From positions 1 through 14,341 of the forward strand of contig JAXITR010000045.1 in assembly GCA_034679985.1 (NCBI GenBank): a stretch of DNA of 14,341 bases, written 5' to 3'. Shown here one piece after another: positions 1 through 7,925 of this stretch. The number at the start of each line of letters is the position of its first letter. Position 1 is the first letter of the stretch. This stretch comes from CAMDTE01 sp034679985. GTDB lineage: Bacteria; Bacteroidota; Bacteroidia; Flavobacteriales; Schleiferiaceae. The position numbers and the translations under genes are program-made. The notes under the pieces were generated by a model. It had not been told where the DNA came from. It did no database searches and saw only the letters and a program-made list of their open reading frames with translations.

Positions 1-2084
1 AGTTTGAGCAAGTACTCTGTGGATTTGAACGAACGAGCGGAGGCGGGAAAATTAGATCCGGTCATTGGCCGGGACGACGAAATACGACGGGTGCTGCAAA
101 TTTTGAGTCGTCGGACCAAAAACAACCCGTTGTTGGTGGGCGAACCGGGCGTGGGCAAAACGGCCATCGCAGAAGGATTGGCCCACCGCATTGTGCGGGG
201 TGACGTTCCGGAAAACCTGAAGGACAAGCGCATTTTCTCGCTGGACATGGGCGCACTCATTGCGGGCGCGAAGTACAAGGGCGAGTTTGAAGAGCGGTTG
301 AAGGCCGTGGTGAAAGAAGTGCAACAGAGCGACGGCCGCGCCATCTTGTTCATTGACGAAATCCACACCCTGGTGGGTGCGGGCGGCGGCGAAGGCGCCA
401 TGGATGCCGCCAACATCCTCAAGCCGGCCTTGGCACGGGGAGAACTGCGCGCCATTGGAGCCACCACCTTGAGCGAGTTTCAGAAGTACTTTGAAAAGGA
501 TAAGGCTTTGGAACGACGTTTTCAGCAGGTGTACGTGGAGGAACCGGATACCGAGTCTTCCATCTCCATTTTGCGCGGAATCAAGGACAAGTACGAGGCA
601 CACCACAAGGTGCGCATCAAGGACGAAGCGGTGGTGGCGGCCGTCACCTTGAGCCAACGGTACATTTCCGACCGCTTTTTGCCGGACAAGGCCATTGATT
701 TAATGGACGAGGCCGCAGCCAAGCTGCGCTTGGAAATCAACTCCAAACCCCAGGAGTTGGACGCACTGGATCGGAAAATCCTGCAATTGGAAATTGAACA
801 GGAAGCCATGAAGCGCGAGGAGGATACCAAAAAACTGGCATTTCTCAAGCAAGAATTGGCGTCGTTGAACGAGGAGCGGGCTTCACTGAACGCGCGGTGG
901 TCCGCGGAAAAGGAGCGCATTGAACGCGTGCAGAAGATCAAAGCGCGCCTGGAAGATTTGCGCCTGCAGGCGGAAACGGCCGAACGGACTGGAGAGTACG
1001 GAAAAGTGGCAGAGATTCGGTACGGATCTTTAAAGTCCAGCGAGGCGGAACTGGTAGAGGCCTTGGCGGATTTGGACGCCTCCCGCACCGGTAAAAATTT
1101 AGTACAGGAGGAAGTGGGCGCAGAGGACATTGCGGAAGTTGTTGCGCGTTGGACCGGCATTCCGGTATCCCGGATGTTGGAAGGCGAGCGCAGCAAGTTG
1201 CTCCGGCTGGAGGAAGTGCTGCACCAGCGCGTGGTGGGCCAAGATGAGGCAATCGCCGCGGTGTCCGACGCCATCCGGCGGAGTCGGGCCGGACTGTCTG
1301 ACCCCAAACGCCCCATGGGTTCCTTTTTATTCCTGGGCCCCACCGGGGTGGGCAAAACGGAATTGGCGCGAAGCTTGGCGGACTTTCTGTTCGACGACGA
1401 AAACGCCTTGGTGCGCATTGATTTGTCCGAATACCAGGAGCGGCACTCGGTGAGTCGGCTGCTGGGAGCGCCTCCGGGCTACGTGGGCTACGACGAAGGC
1501 GGTCAATTGACCGAAGCAGTGCGGCGTCGGCCCTACTCCGTCATCCTTTTGGACGAAATGGAAAAGGCGCATCCGGACGTATTCAACGTGCTGCTGCAGG
1601 TGCTGGACGACGGCCGCCTAACGGACAACAAAGGGCGCACCGTGAACTTCAAGAACACGTTGCTCGTGCTGACCTCCAACCTGGGCTCTGACCTCTTGTT
1701 GGAAGGCGCAGACCCTTCCGAGGTGTTGGAATTGCTGCGCAAAACCATCCGACCGGAGTTCCTCAACCGCATCGACGAAATCTTGATGTTCCACCCCTTG
1801 GCGGCCTCCGATTTGAACCGCGTGGTGCGCATTCAACTGCAGTTGCTCGCCAATCAATTGAAAGAGCAAGACATCACGGTGGACTTCACGACGACGCCGT
1901 GGCCTTTTTGGCCAAAGAAGGATACGATCCCGCCTTTGGCGCGCGACCGGTCAAACGTTTGATTCAACGCTTGGTCACCAACGCGTTGTCCAAGGAACTG
2001 CTGGCTGGCCGAATTTTGGCCGATGCCGTGGTCTTGGTGGACATTGGTCCCAACGGCTTGGAATTTAAAAATATGGGGGCCTAA
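1..2084 (+). CDS. clpB: ClpB protein disaggregase, 5'-truncated by window edge, with a frameshift near the 3' end
   Basis: This is a cytoplasmic Hsp100 AAA+ disaggregase that works with DnaK to resolubilise aggregated proteins. The reading frame is open from base 1, so the N-domain (about 150-170 residues) lies upstream of the window. NBD1 has Walker A GEPGVGKT (139-162), the pore loop AKYKGEFEER, Walker B ILFIDE (343-360) and arginine-finger region ERRF (511-522). A charged coiled-coil middle domain follows (about 740-1110). This domain separates ClpB from ClpA and ClpC. NBD2 has Walker A GPTGVGKT (1336-1359), pore loop GYVGYDEGG and Walker B VILLDE (1540-1557). Homology moves from frame 1 to frame 3 at about 1889/1890. 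Frame 1 reads on into unrelated residues to a stop at 1962. Frame 3 gives DDAVAFLAKEGYDP, the sensor-2 GAR (1938-1946) and a normal C-terminus ending at 2084. One missing base explains it. Family assignment is certain; whether the gene is intact is not. Confidence 0.95.
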
Positions 2085-2107
2085 TACGCGCAACATAGCC
2101 CCTTTTT
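2076..2107 (+). terminator. possible weak terminator after clpB
   Basis: An inverted repeat GGGGC (2076-2080) and GCCCC (2098-2102) is followed directly by TTTTT (2103-2107). The left arm lies across the last clpB codons, and the loop of 17 nt is long for an intrinsic terminator. This is a tentative call. The larger hairpin at 2119-2150 could also stop clpB transcripts, though it has only a short T tail on this strand. Confidence 0.35.
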
Positions 2108-2110
2108 GGT

Positions 2111-2150
2111 AAAAAATCAAGGGGCCGCCTCACCACGAGACGGCCCCTTA
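2111..2150 (-). terminator. intrinsic terminator of the dapF-GNAT-mltG operon
   Basis: A 9-bp perfect stem, AAGGGGCCG (2119-2127) with CGGCCCCTT (2141-2149), is extended inward by CTC/GAG after one mismatch and has a 5-nt loop. Read on the minus strand, it is followed by TTGATTTTTT (2120 down to 2111), the usual U tract. It lies just after the mltG stop. A smaller hairpin, CGCGG/CCGCG (2157-2161 and 2168-2172), sits between the stop and this terminator. Confidence 0.8.
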
Positions 2151-2172
2151 ACCTACCGCGGTTCGTTCCGCG

Positions 2173-3213
2173 TCACCGGTAAATTTTTCGCCTATTCAAC
2201 CAGGCGATGTAATCCAGTCGGTTCTTTTCGTGCGCCACATCCGTCACGGCAAACCGGTGAAAACCGGGACGGTCCGGATCCGCGCACATGTAGATGTACC
2301 GGTGTTTCTCTGCTTGCAGTACCGATTGCAACGCCTGAATTTCCGGCACCGCAATGGGTCCGGGGGGCAATCCCATCACTTGGTAGGTGTTGTAAGGTCC
2401 TGGCGCGCGAAGCATGTAATTCAAAACCCGACGCACGGGCTTGGTCTGCGGCCGCCACGCCCGGTAGGCATAAATGACGGTGGGATCGGACTGAAGCTTG
2501 ATGCCCTGGCGAAGTCGGTTCAAATACAACCCCGCCACGCGCGGCATCTCCTCCCCTTTCGCCGTTTCCTTCTGCACAATGGACGCCAAGGTAGCCACCT
2601 GCACGGGCGTTAAACCCTGAGCTTGGGCTTGCGCCTTGCGTTCTGGGGTCCAAAATGCCTCGTAACCTTCCAGCAATTTCACCAAAACTTGCTCGGGCTC
2701 AGCGGACCAGTACACCTCAAAGGAATTGGGCACAAAGGCCGCCAAACGCTCTGCTTTGGGAATATTTCCGTTGGCTACCCAAAAGGAGTCACTCTTTAGG
2801 ACCGCGTCAAAAGCAGCAGAATCCGCATCCAATTGAACGCTTAGCTTGGACGCCAGCGCACCAAAATCATCCACGCTGTTGAACGATATCCGCACGGGGT
2901 CTTCCCAGCCGCCGGCAATGCGACCGTACAAAGACCGACTGCCCTCCCCAGATTCCAACACGTAATGTCCTCCGGGAACAGAGTCTGGCGGGTTTTTAAG
3001 CGACGCCCAAACCCGAAAAAGAACCGGAAAACGCAGCGCCGGACGAATGGAATCCACCGCCTCTTCCCAGGGAGCTCCCCGCGGAATGCGCACCGACGTT
3101 GGTTCCTGGGGACCGTTGGGGAAAAACGGAACGGCGCCCACAAAGGCTGCAGCCAACAGCAGACCGCTTCCCAAAAGGACCGCTGTTTTCTTGGAAATGC
3201 CTAACAAATTCAT
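2173..3213 (-). CDS. mltG: endolytic murein transglycosylase MltG (YceG family)
   Basis: MltG is an inner-membrane enzyme that cuts nascent peptidoglycan strands internally and is thought to set glycan length by ending synthesis. The product is 346 residues, close to the family length (E. coli about 340). Residues 9-29 form one N-terminal membrane anchor. The catalytic core has LASIVQKET with the catalytic glutamate at 216, matching the E. coli Glu218 region, then GLYLNRL and LQSDPTVIY. Further on come PYNTY and GLPPGPIAVPE, the signature of this fold. I chose the ATG at 3211-3213 because it comes just before the membrane anchor and starts 14 nt after the upstream stop. An earlier in-frame start at 3258 would run back into the acetyltransferase gene and adds 15 unlikely residues. 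No Shine-Dalgarno is visible. It is last in an operon with dapF, so peptidoglycan precursor supply and glycan processing are co-transcribed. Confidence 0.93.
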   Translation of the reverse strand: MNLLGISKKTAVLLGSGLLLAAAFVGAVPFFPNGPQEPTSVRIPRGAPWEEAVDSIRPALRFPVLFRVWASLKNPPDSVPGGHYVLESGEGSRSLYGRIAGGWEDPVRISFNSVDDFGALASKLSVQLDADSAAFDAVLKSDSFWVANGNIPKAERLAAFVPNSFEVYWSAEPEQVLVKLLEGYEAFWTPERKAQAQAQGLTPVQVATLASIVQKETAKGEEMPRVAGLYLNRLRQGIKLQSDPTVIYAYRAWRPQTKPVRRVLNYMLRAPGPYNTYQVMGLPPGPIAVPEIQALQSVLQAEKHRYIYMCADPDRPGFHRFAVTDVAHEKNRLDYIAWLNRRKIYR

Positions 3214-3227
3214 TGCGTCTAAATTCA

Positions 3228-3767
3228 CTATTTGGGTTCGTACGGAGGGGCAAAGCACTGGAAAACCAGAACATCTTCAAATCCTATGTGCGTGCGGTGC
3301 CACTGACTGAGTTGACCCGCAGGTCGGTACCCAGCACGTTCAAAAAGCTTCCTACTGGCTTCGTTATTGGCGTGAACTTCCGCATGCACTTGACGCAGCA
3401 ACGCGTGGTGAAAAGCCCACTCGTGGACCGCTTCCAACGCCAATAAGGCCCAGCCCTTTCCTCGCGCGGATTCGCTCAACAAAATGCCAATTCCGGCCCG
3501 TTGGTGCACCGGTTGTGCGTCAAAAACGTCAACCGCGCCGACCGATGCTCCGGTCTCCACGCATTCGATGATGAACCGAATTTGCAGGGCCTCCCAAAAG
3601 TCCTTCCCGGCCTCGTCCAGGTAGCGGCGTAAAAAATCTTCGCTGTACGGCGTGGTTCGGTTGCTCACGGACCAATTTTCCGGACTGTTCTCCCATTCCA
3701 AGGTTATGGCCAAGTCCCGAGGTTCCGGCAAGCGCAGCCGTATGGGACCGTTTACAGGATAGGCCAT
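3228..3767 (-). CDS. GNAT-family N-acetyltransferase (RimJ/RimL-like)
   Basis: This is a 179-residue GCN5-related acetyltransferase of the RimJ/RimL type, which transfers acetyl from acetyl-CoA to an amine. The substrate cannot be told from sequence. The acetyl-CoA pyrophosphate-binding loop is visible as RGKGWA at residues 102-107, just after the core strand RAGIGILL. The C-terminal part HANNEASRKLFERAGY is the usual family motif that packs over the cofactor. The N-terminal segment ENSPENWSVSNRTTPYS resembles a subgroup common in Flavobacteriales. Its ATG lies inside the end of dapF (16-bp overlap, 3752-3767), so the two are probably translationally coupled, and mltG follows after 14 nt. From memory, the order dapF-acetyltransferase-mltG recurs in flavobacteria, which suggests a conserved partner role, but no function is proven. 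Confidence 0.85.
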   Translation of the reverse strand: MAYPVNGPIRLRLPEPRDLAITLEWENSPENWSVSNRTTPYSEDFLRRYLDEAGKDFWEALQIRFIIECVETGASVGAVDVFDAQPVHQRAGIGILLSESARGKGWALLALEAVHEWAFHHALLRQVHAEVHANNEASRKLFERAGYRPAGQLSQWHRTHIGFEDVLVFQCFAPPYEPK

Positions 3768-4543
3768 GTTCCAGAAAAAACAAGTTCCGCGGGGCCCTCC
3801 AACTCAATTCCTTGAAAACCACCGCGTACGGATTGCGCGCGGACGCGGAGCAGCCCGCCTTTTGTGTGCAATTCCGTCCAAGTCTCGTGGGAAGGGTGCA
3901 AATAAGCCAACACCAACGCAGCGGCCGTAGCACCCGTTCCGCAACTGAGGGTCTCGTCTTCCACTCCGCGTTCGTAGGTGCGCAAGTGCCAGCGGTGGTT
4001 GTGGTCTTGTTCCAAAAAATTGGCATTGACCCCGGACGGACCGTACACTTCGTTCCGTATTCTTTTTCCTTCGGAATAAACCGGGTACTCCGCCAAATCG
4101 GTCACCAATCCCACCCAATGCGGCGAACCGGTGTCCACAAAGTACCCGCCGTGCTCGGCTTGGGGCAAACCGGCGTCGGCCATGCGAATGCGAACCGTGC
4201 CGTCGGACTCAACAAAAGCGGTGCGCTCGCCGTCTGCCGCCTCAAAGGAGACCGCCTGACCGGAAAACAAGCCCAAAGATTTGGCATAGGCCACCGCGCA
4301 TCGGGAACCGTTGCCGCACAGCGAACCCAATTGACCGTCGGCATTGTAATAAAGTAAGGAGAAAGACTGCCCAGCACGAACCGGCGGACGCAAGAGCATC
4401 AACCCGTCCGCCCCTATGCCAAAATGGCGGTTGCACATGCGGGCCACCAACGACGAATCGTTGTGGGGGAAAACCGCAGCAAAATCGTGCAAAAGCACGA
4501 AATCATTGCCGGTTCCGTGGTACTTTACGAAGGCGTATGCCAT
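3752..4543 (-). CDS. dapF: diaminopimelate epimerase
   Basis: DapF is a cofactor-independent epimerase that converts LL- to meso-diaminopimelate in the cytoplasm. The product feeds peptidoglycan cross-linking and lysine synthesis. The protein has 263 residues (family usually 260-280). The N-terminus KYHGTGNDFV is the family hallmark. The two catalytic cysteines sit in symmetric halves: C76 in LCGNGSRC and C201 in SCGTGATA. GIGADG (42-47), NADG (67-70) and ERGVEDETL (191-199) line the active site. The ATG at 4541-4543 is the first start of the frame and gives the expected N-terminus. It is first in the minus-strand operon, is divergent from the HtrA gene across 84 bp, and its end overlaps the acetyltransferase start by 16 bp. 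Confidence 0.97.
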   Translation of the reverse strand: MAYAFVKYHGTGNDFVLLHDFAAVFPHNDSSLVARMCNRHFGIGADGLMLLRPPVRAGQSFSLLYYNADGQLGSLCGNGSRCAVAYAKSLGLFSGQAVSFEAADGERTAFVESDGTVRIRMADAGLPQAEHGGYFVDTGSPHWVGLVTDLAEYPVYSEGKRIRNEVYGPSGVNANFLEQDHNHRWHLRTYERGVEDETLSCGTGATAAALVLAYLHPSHETWTELHTKGGLLRVRAQSVRGGFQGIELEGPAELVFSGTWPIL

Positions 4544-4627
4544 GCGTTAAAGGTACGGGTTGGCATCGTTTTTGAAAGTACCTCCTGCAAGAATTTGCCT
4601 TTCTGTTAACCTACTATTTGCAAAGCA
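4544..4627. promoter_or_regulatory. divergent promoter region between dapF and htrA
   Basis: This 84-bp gap must drive both genes. For dapF, the minus strand has TACCTTTA (4555 down to 4548), one mismatch from the Bacteroidota -7 box TAnnTTTG, four bases before the ATG. TTTC (4577 down to 4574) lies 18 nt further upstream, close to the -33 TTTG. For htrA, the plus strand offers TTTG (4594-4597) and TACTATTTG (4612-4620), a poor match with an extra base in the spacer. An AGGAGGT on the minus strand (4586-4580) is too far from dapF (36 nt) to act as its ribosome binding site. The assignments come from consensus matching only. Confidence 0.35.
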
Positions 4628-6073
4628 ATGGACAAAAAAAACTGGATGCCTTTGGGGCTGGGATTGGCCGGCGGACTGTTGGCCTTTGGCGCGGTAAAGA
4701 CCGTTGAAACCGCTTCCGGAAGTGGGTGGGCCCCCTTGAATGCACCCATTCAAACGGTGGCCAACGTGCCGGGAATAACCTCGTCTACGGATTTTTCGGC
4801 AGCAGCAGAGAACGCCGTTCATTCGGTGGTGCACGTCAAAACGTCGGTGGAGCAAGGTTACTACTTCAATCCGTTCCGAGACTTCTTCTTTGGTTTTGGC
4901 GAACAAGCGCCGCAAATGACGCCCCGGATTGTCCAAGGAAGCGGATCTGGCGTGGTGATTTCCAAAGACGGGTACATCGTCACCAACAACCACGTGATCG
5001 ACAAGGCCAAAGAGGTCCGGGTATCGCTCAACGACAACCGCGAATACGTTGCGGAAGTGGTGGGCACAGACCCCACCACGGATTTGGCGGTGCTCAAAAT
5101 CAAGGCGGACAACCTGCAACCCCTTGCCTTTGGCAATTCAGACTTGCTTCGTTTGGGCGAATGGGTCATGGCCGTGGGCAACCCGTTCAACCTGACGTCT
5201 ACCGTGACCGCAGGCATCATCAGTGCCAAAGGACGCAGCATCAATATCATTGACAACCAAAGCGCCATTGAGGCCTTCATCCAAACCGACGCCGCCGTCA
5301 ATCCCGGAAATTCCGGCGGAGCATTGATCAACACGCAGGGTGAATTGGTGGGCATCAATACCGCCATTTCCACGCGAACGGGCAGCTACGAGGGATACTC
5401 GTTTGCGGTTCCGGTCAATATTGTCCGTAAGGTGGTGGACGACCTCACCCGGTACGGAGTGGTGCAACGGGCGTACTTGGGGGTTACGTTGTCTGACCTA
5501 ACGCCCGAATTGACCAAGGAAATGAACCTGAACATCTCGCAAGGTGCCTACCTGACGGATGTTGTGGCCGGTGGTGCCGCGGAAAAGGCAGGACTGCAAC
5601 GCGGCGACATCGTGGTGCGCGCAGGCAACAAAACCGTCACCCGAATGAACGAACTGCTGGAGGTGGTGGGCGCCAAACGCCCGGGCGACAAACTCACCGT
5701 CACCGTTCTGCGCGACGGAAAATCCCGCGATTTTGAGCTGACCCTGCGCAATCGGGAGGGAAACACCGATTTGGTGAAAAAAGACGACTTGACGGCCGTA
5801 TCCAGCTTGGGCGCGCGCTTTGAACCGCTGTCTGCCGAAGAAAAGCGTCAGTTGGGTTTGCGCTCAGGCGTCAAAATAACGGATCCCGGAACCGGCAAGT
5901 TGCGCCGGGCGGGCGTTCCCGCCGGATTCGTGTTGGTCAAACTGAACAACACCCTGGTAAATACCGTGGAGGACGTGCAAAAGATCATTGGCCCCTTGAA
6001 GCCAGGCGACGGTATTTTGCTGCAAGGCTACCGGCCGGACGGCGGTGCAGACTTTTATGCCTTTGGTCTGTGA
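4628..6073 (+). CDS. htrA: DegP/DegQ/HtrA-family periplasmic serine protease with two PDZ domains
   Basis: This protease and chaperone removes misfolded envelope proteins. It has 481 residues, usual for the Do family. The N-terminus has KK followed by a hydrophobic stretch (about 8-23) that acts as an export signal. No convincing cleavage motif follows, so it may stay membrane-anchored. The protease domain carries the triad H122 (TNNHVID), D152 (TDLAVLKI) and S229 (GNSGGA). PDZ1 spans about residues 285-380, starting near YLGVTLSDL. PDZ2 covers about 395-478 and ends in YAFGL, a C-terminus I associate with flavobacterial members. An insert of mixed Phe and Tyr residues (78-91, around FFFGFG) precedes the protease core and corresponds to the LA-loop region, which forms inhibitory contacts in the resting DegP hexamer. 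It is divergent from dapF and followed by its own terminator, so it is likely monocistronic. Confidence 0.95.
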   Translation: MDKKNWMPLGLGLAGGLLAFGAVKTVETASGSGWAPLNAPIQTVANVPGITSSTDFSAAAENAVHSVVHVKTSVEQGYYFNPFRDFFFGFGEQAPQMTPRIVQGSGSGVVISKDGYIVTNNHVIDKAKEVRVSLNDNREYVAEVVGTDPTTDLAVLKIKADNLQPLAFGNSDLLRLGEWVMAVGNPFNLTSTVTAGIISAKGRSINIIDNQSAIEAFIQTDAAVNPGNSGGALINTQGELVGINTAISTRTGSYEGYSFAVPVNIVRKVVDDLTRYGVVQRAYLGVTLSDLTPELTKEMNLNISQGAYLTDVVAGGAAEKAGLQRGDIVVRAGNKTVTRMNELLEVVGAKRPGDKLTVTVLRDGKSRDFELTLRNREGNTDLVKKDDLTAVSSLGARFEPLSAEEKRQLGLRSGVKITDPGTGKLRRAGVPAGFVLVKLNNTLVNTVEDVQKIIGPLKPGDGILLQGYRPDGGADFYAFGL

Positions 6074-6133
6074 TGAAGCTTTTGCGTGAAGCGGAGCGGA
6101 TCCTCGATTGAACCCGCTCTACCCACTACCCCA

Positions 6134-6160
6134 ACGGCCTCCTCGGAGGCCGTTTTTTTT
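6134..6160 (+). terminator. intrinsic terminator of htrA
   Basis: A perfect 8-bp stem, ACGGCCTC (6134-6141) with GAGGCCGT (6146-6153), closes a CTCG tetraloop and is followed by eight Ts (6153-6160). It starts 60 nt after the htrA stop. This is a strong factor-independent terminator reading only on the plus strand. The stretch from here to about 6290 holds no gene that I can support. Confidence 0.93.
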
Positions 6161-6293
6161 GCGGTCCCGTTCCGTAAGCGAGCACGGATGGTAGGTACAA
6201 CTCCAACCTTCGCGAAGGCCATCAAGCAAAAAACAGCCGCCTTGGTGTGAAAAATACACACTCTATTCTTTTGATTATCTGTGTTTTAGTAGA

Positions 6294-6325
6294 TTTTCAA
6301 GCCGGTATTTGCGCCCGTACCTTTG
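6294..6325 (+). promoter_or_regulatory. Bacteroidota-type promoter of the GAPDH gene
   Basis: TACCTTTG at 6318-6325 matches the primary sigma factor -7 consensus TAnnTTTG exactly. TTTT at 6294-6297 lies 20 nt upstream, where TTTG is expected (three of four bases). Transcription should begin near 6330 and leave an A-rich leader of about 20 nt before the ATG at 6352. The box decides the gene start, since it falls inside an upstream in-frame extension that begins with GTG at 6247. Confidence 0.55.
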
Positions 6326-6351
6326 CACCATCAAACCAAAAAGTCCCTAAC

Positions 6352-7797
6352 ATGCGTACAGCAGCTCACTACAACGAATCCCTAGCCGAACGCGTCGAAA
6401 AAGAAAAAGCAGCCGCTGCATTCACCAAAGCCGTGTCTGATTTGTTCTACGACCAAGGCGTGGAAGTCGTGCTTTTCCGTCAAACGCTTTTGGACTTGAA
6501 ACCTTCGCAAGTTTTGTCTGCACACGCCCACGCGGCGGTCATGTCCGGCTCCCCTATTCAAGTGGAAGAAAGCTTGTTGATGGCCAATGCCTTGAGCCAA
6601 CTGAACCTGGCCCCTTCACGCATCGACATCGGCCGATTGGCGGTGGAATGGAAACGCGAAGGTGCAGCACACCTGCAGCGCGATCGTTTTTTGGCGGCTA
6701 AATTGACTGATTTTGCACAGAAAAACCACCAGCAAGAACCCGTAGACGTAGTACTTTATGGCTTTGGGCGCATTGGACGCTTGGTGGCGCGAGAACTGTT
6801 GGCGCAGGAAGGCAAGGGCGAGCAATTGCGTTTGCGCGCCATTGTGGCGCGCGGAAACGACGCCCTGAGCATTGAGAAGCGTGCTTCGTTGCTGCGCGTT
6901 GATTCGGTGCACGGAGCATTTGCCGGAACGGTGGAAGCGGACGTGGAAAACCAAGCGTTGGTGGTGAACGGTCGGCCCATCTACTTGATTTCTGCCAAAG
7001 GGCCGGAGGAAATTGACTACACGGCCTACGGCATTTCCAACGCCCTGGTGATCGACAACACCGGCGCTTTCCGGGACGATGCCGAGCTGAGCCGGCACCT
7101 AATTTCCAAAGGCGCTGCCAAGGTTTTGCTGACGGCTCCCGGCAAAGGAGTGCCAAACGTAGTCATGGGCGTCAACGAATCCATGGTGGGATCCGATACC
7201 ACTATTTTGTCTGCCGCGTCGTGCACAACCAATGCCATCGTGCCGGTCTTGAAGGTGATCAGCGAACAGTTTGGCATTGAAAAAGGACACATCGAAACCA
7301 TCCACGCCTATACCAACGACCAAAATTTGGTGGACAACATGCACCCCAAATACCGACGCGGTCGGGCTGCAGCCTTGAACATGGTCATCACCGAAACCGG
7401 TGCTGGAAGCGCCGTGGACAAGGCTTTGCCGGGTTTGGGCAGCAAGTTGACGAGCAACGCCATCCGCGTGCCGGTGCCCAACGGGTCGTTGGCCATATTG
7501 AACCTGACGTTGTCCCGGGATGCCAACCGCGAGCAGGTGAATGCCGCCTTGAAGCAGGCCGCCTACAGCGGTCCCTTGGTGGAGCAAATCATGTACAGCG
7601 TGAGCCCGGAACTGGTGTCGTCGGACATCGTGGGCAATCCCTGTCCCAGCATCTTGGACAGCGAGGCCACCATTGTTCACACGGACAACCGTTCGGTGGT
7701 GCTCTACGTTTGGTACGACAACGAATACGGCTACACGCGCCAGGTGCTGCGCCTCTCCAAGCATTTTGCGGGCGTGGAGGGTTTGAAGTACTATTAA
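6352..7797 (+). CDS. gap: glyceraldehyde-3-phosphate dehydrogenase, long Bacteroidota form
   Basis: This enzyme catalyses phosphorylating oxidation of glyceraldehyde-3-phosphate to 1,3-bisphosphoglycerate in glycolysis and gluconeogenesis. The product has 481 residues, against about 335 for the classical enzyme. The extra part is an N-terminal extension of about 130 residues that is mostly helical by appearance. The dehydrogenase core then starts with the nucleotide-binding loop GFGRIGR (137-143). The catalytic cysteine is C291 in SAASCTTNAIVP, followed by HAYTNDQNLVDN, RRGRAAALNM and WYDNEYGYTRQV. The family is known from Bacteroidota, and the role of its extension is not known to me. I chose the ATG at 6352 because it gives MRTAAHYNESL, matches the start of relatives as I recall them, and lies behind a promoter box. 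The open frame runs 35 codons further upstream to a GTG, but those codons cover the promoter. Confidence 0.93.
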   Translation: MRTAAHYNESLAERVEKEKAAAAFTKAVSDLFYDQGVEVVLFRQTLLDLKPSQVLSAHAHAAVMSGSPIQVEESLLMANALSQLNLAPSRIDIGRLAVEWKREGAAHLQRDRFLAAKLTDFAQKNHQQEPVDVVLYGFGRIGRLVARELLAQEGKGEQLRLRAIVARGNDALSIEKRASLLRVDSVHGAFAGTVEADVENQALVVNGRPIYLISAKGPEEIDYTAYGISNALVIDNTGAFRDDAELSRHLISKGAAKVLLTAPGKGVPNVVMGVNESMVGSDTTILSAASCTTNAIVPVLKVISEQFGIEKGHIETIHAYTNDQNLVDNMHPKYRRGRAAALNMVITETGAGSAVDKALPGLGSKLTSNAIRVPVPNGSLAILNLTLSRDANREQVNAALKQAAYSGPLVEQIMYSVSPELVSSDIVGNPCPSILDSEATIVHTDNRSVVLYVWYDNEYGYTRQVLRLSKHFAGVEGLKYY

Positions 7798-7835
7798 GCG
7801 GGCAGCAGCACGGCCGCGCTTGGCGAGGTACGGGC

Positions 7836-7874
7836 AAAAAAACGGGCGGTCGCTGTTCCAGCGGCCGCCCGTTT
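7836..7874. terminator. bidirectional terminator between GAPDH and the Lrp-family gene
   Basis: This is a 16-bp stem (7840-7855 with 7859-7874) with a single T-G wobble and a 3-nt loop TTC, flanked by A7 (7836-7842). On the minus strand the hairpin ends in seven Ts, ideal for the miaE-gcvT-lrp operon. On the plus strand the T tail is shorter (TTTCTGGTT), but the very stable stem should also stop GAPDH transcripts. It sits in the 128-bp gap between the two convergent genes. Confidence 0.88.
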
Positions 7875-7925
7875 CTGGTTAAAATCAAGGATGTTTTATG
7901 CGCTCCCAGCAGGGAGTCGTTGGAA

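Noticed and set aside
522..1418. 298-codon open frame on the minus strand inside clpB
   Set aside because: It lies antisense to highly conserved ClpB sequence, has low-complexity Ser/Arg-rich content and matches nothing. It is a codon-usage shadow.
4525..4566. 13-codon leader frame (MPTRTFNAWHTPS) upstream of dapF, 13 nt after AGGAGGT
   Set aside because: The spacing is too long for a ribosome binding site, Bacteroidota rarely use this signal, and the likely dapF -7 box lies inside it, so the transcript would not include it.
6073..6111. 12-codon frame (MKLLREAERILD) starting on the htrA stop as TGATG
   Set aside because: It is very short, has no ribosome binding site and no recognisable content. 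It lies between the stop and the terminator and is most likely chance.
6207..6218. Perfect 12-bp palindrome CCTTCGCGAAGG upstream of the GAPDH promoter
   Set aside because: About 3.5 such palindromes are expected by chance in a window this long (14341/4096), and no second copy is seen near the promoter.
6247..6351. GTG-started in-frame extension of GAPDH that looks like a signal peptide
   Set aside because: It contains the exact promoter box TACCTTTG (6318-6325), and family members start at the downstream ATG. A cytoplasmic glycolytic enzyme would not carry an export signal.
7903..7916. Small hairpin CTCCC-AGCA-GGGAG downstream of the Lrp-family gene
   Set aside because: It has no T tract on either strand, and the strong hairpin at 7840-7874 already serves as terminator.
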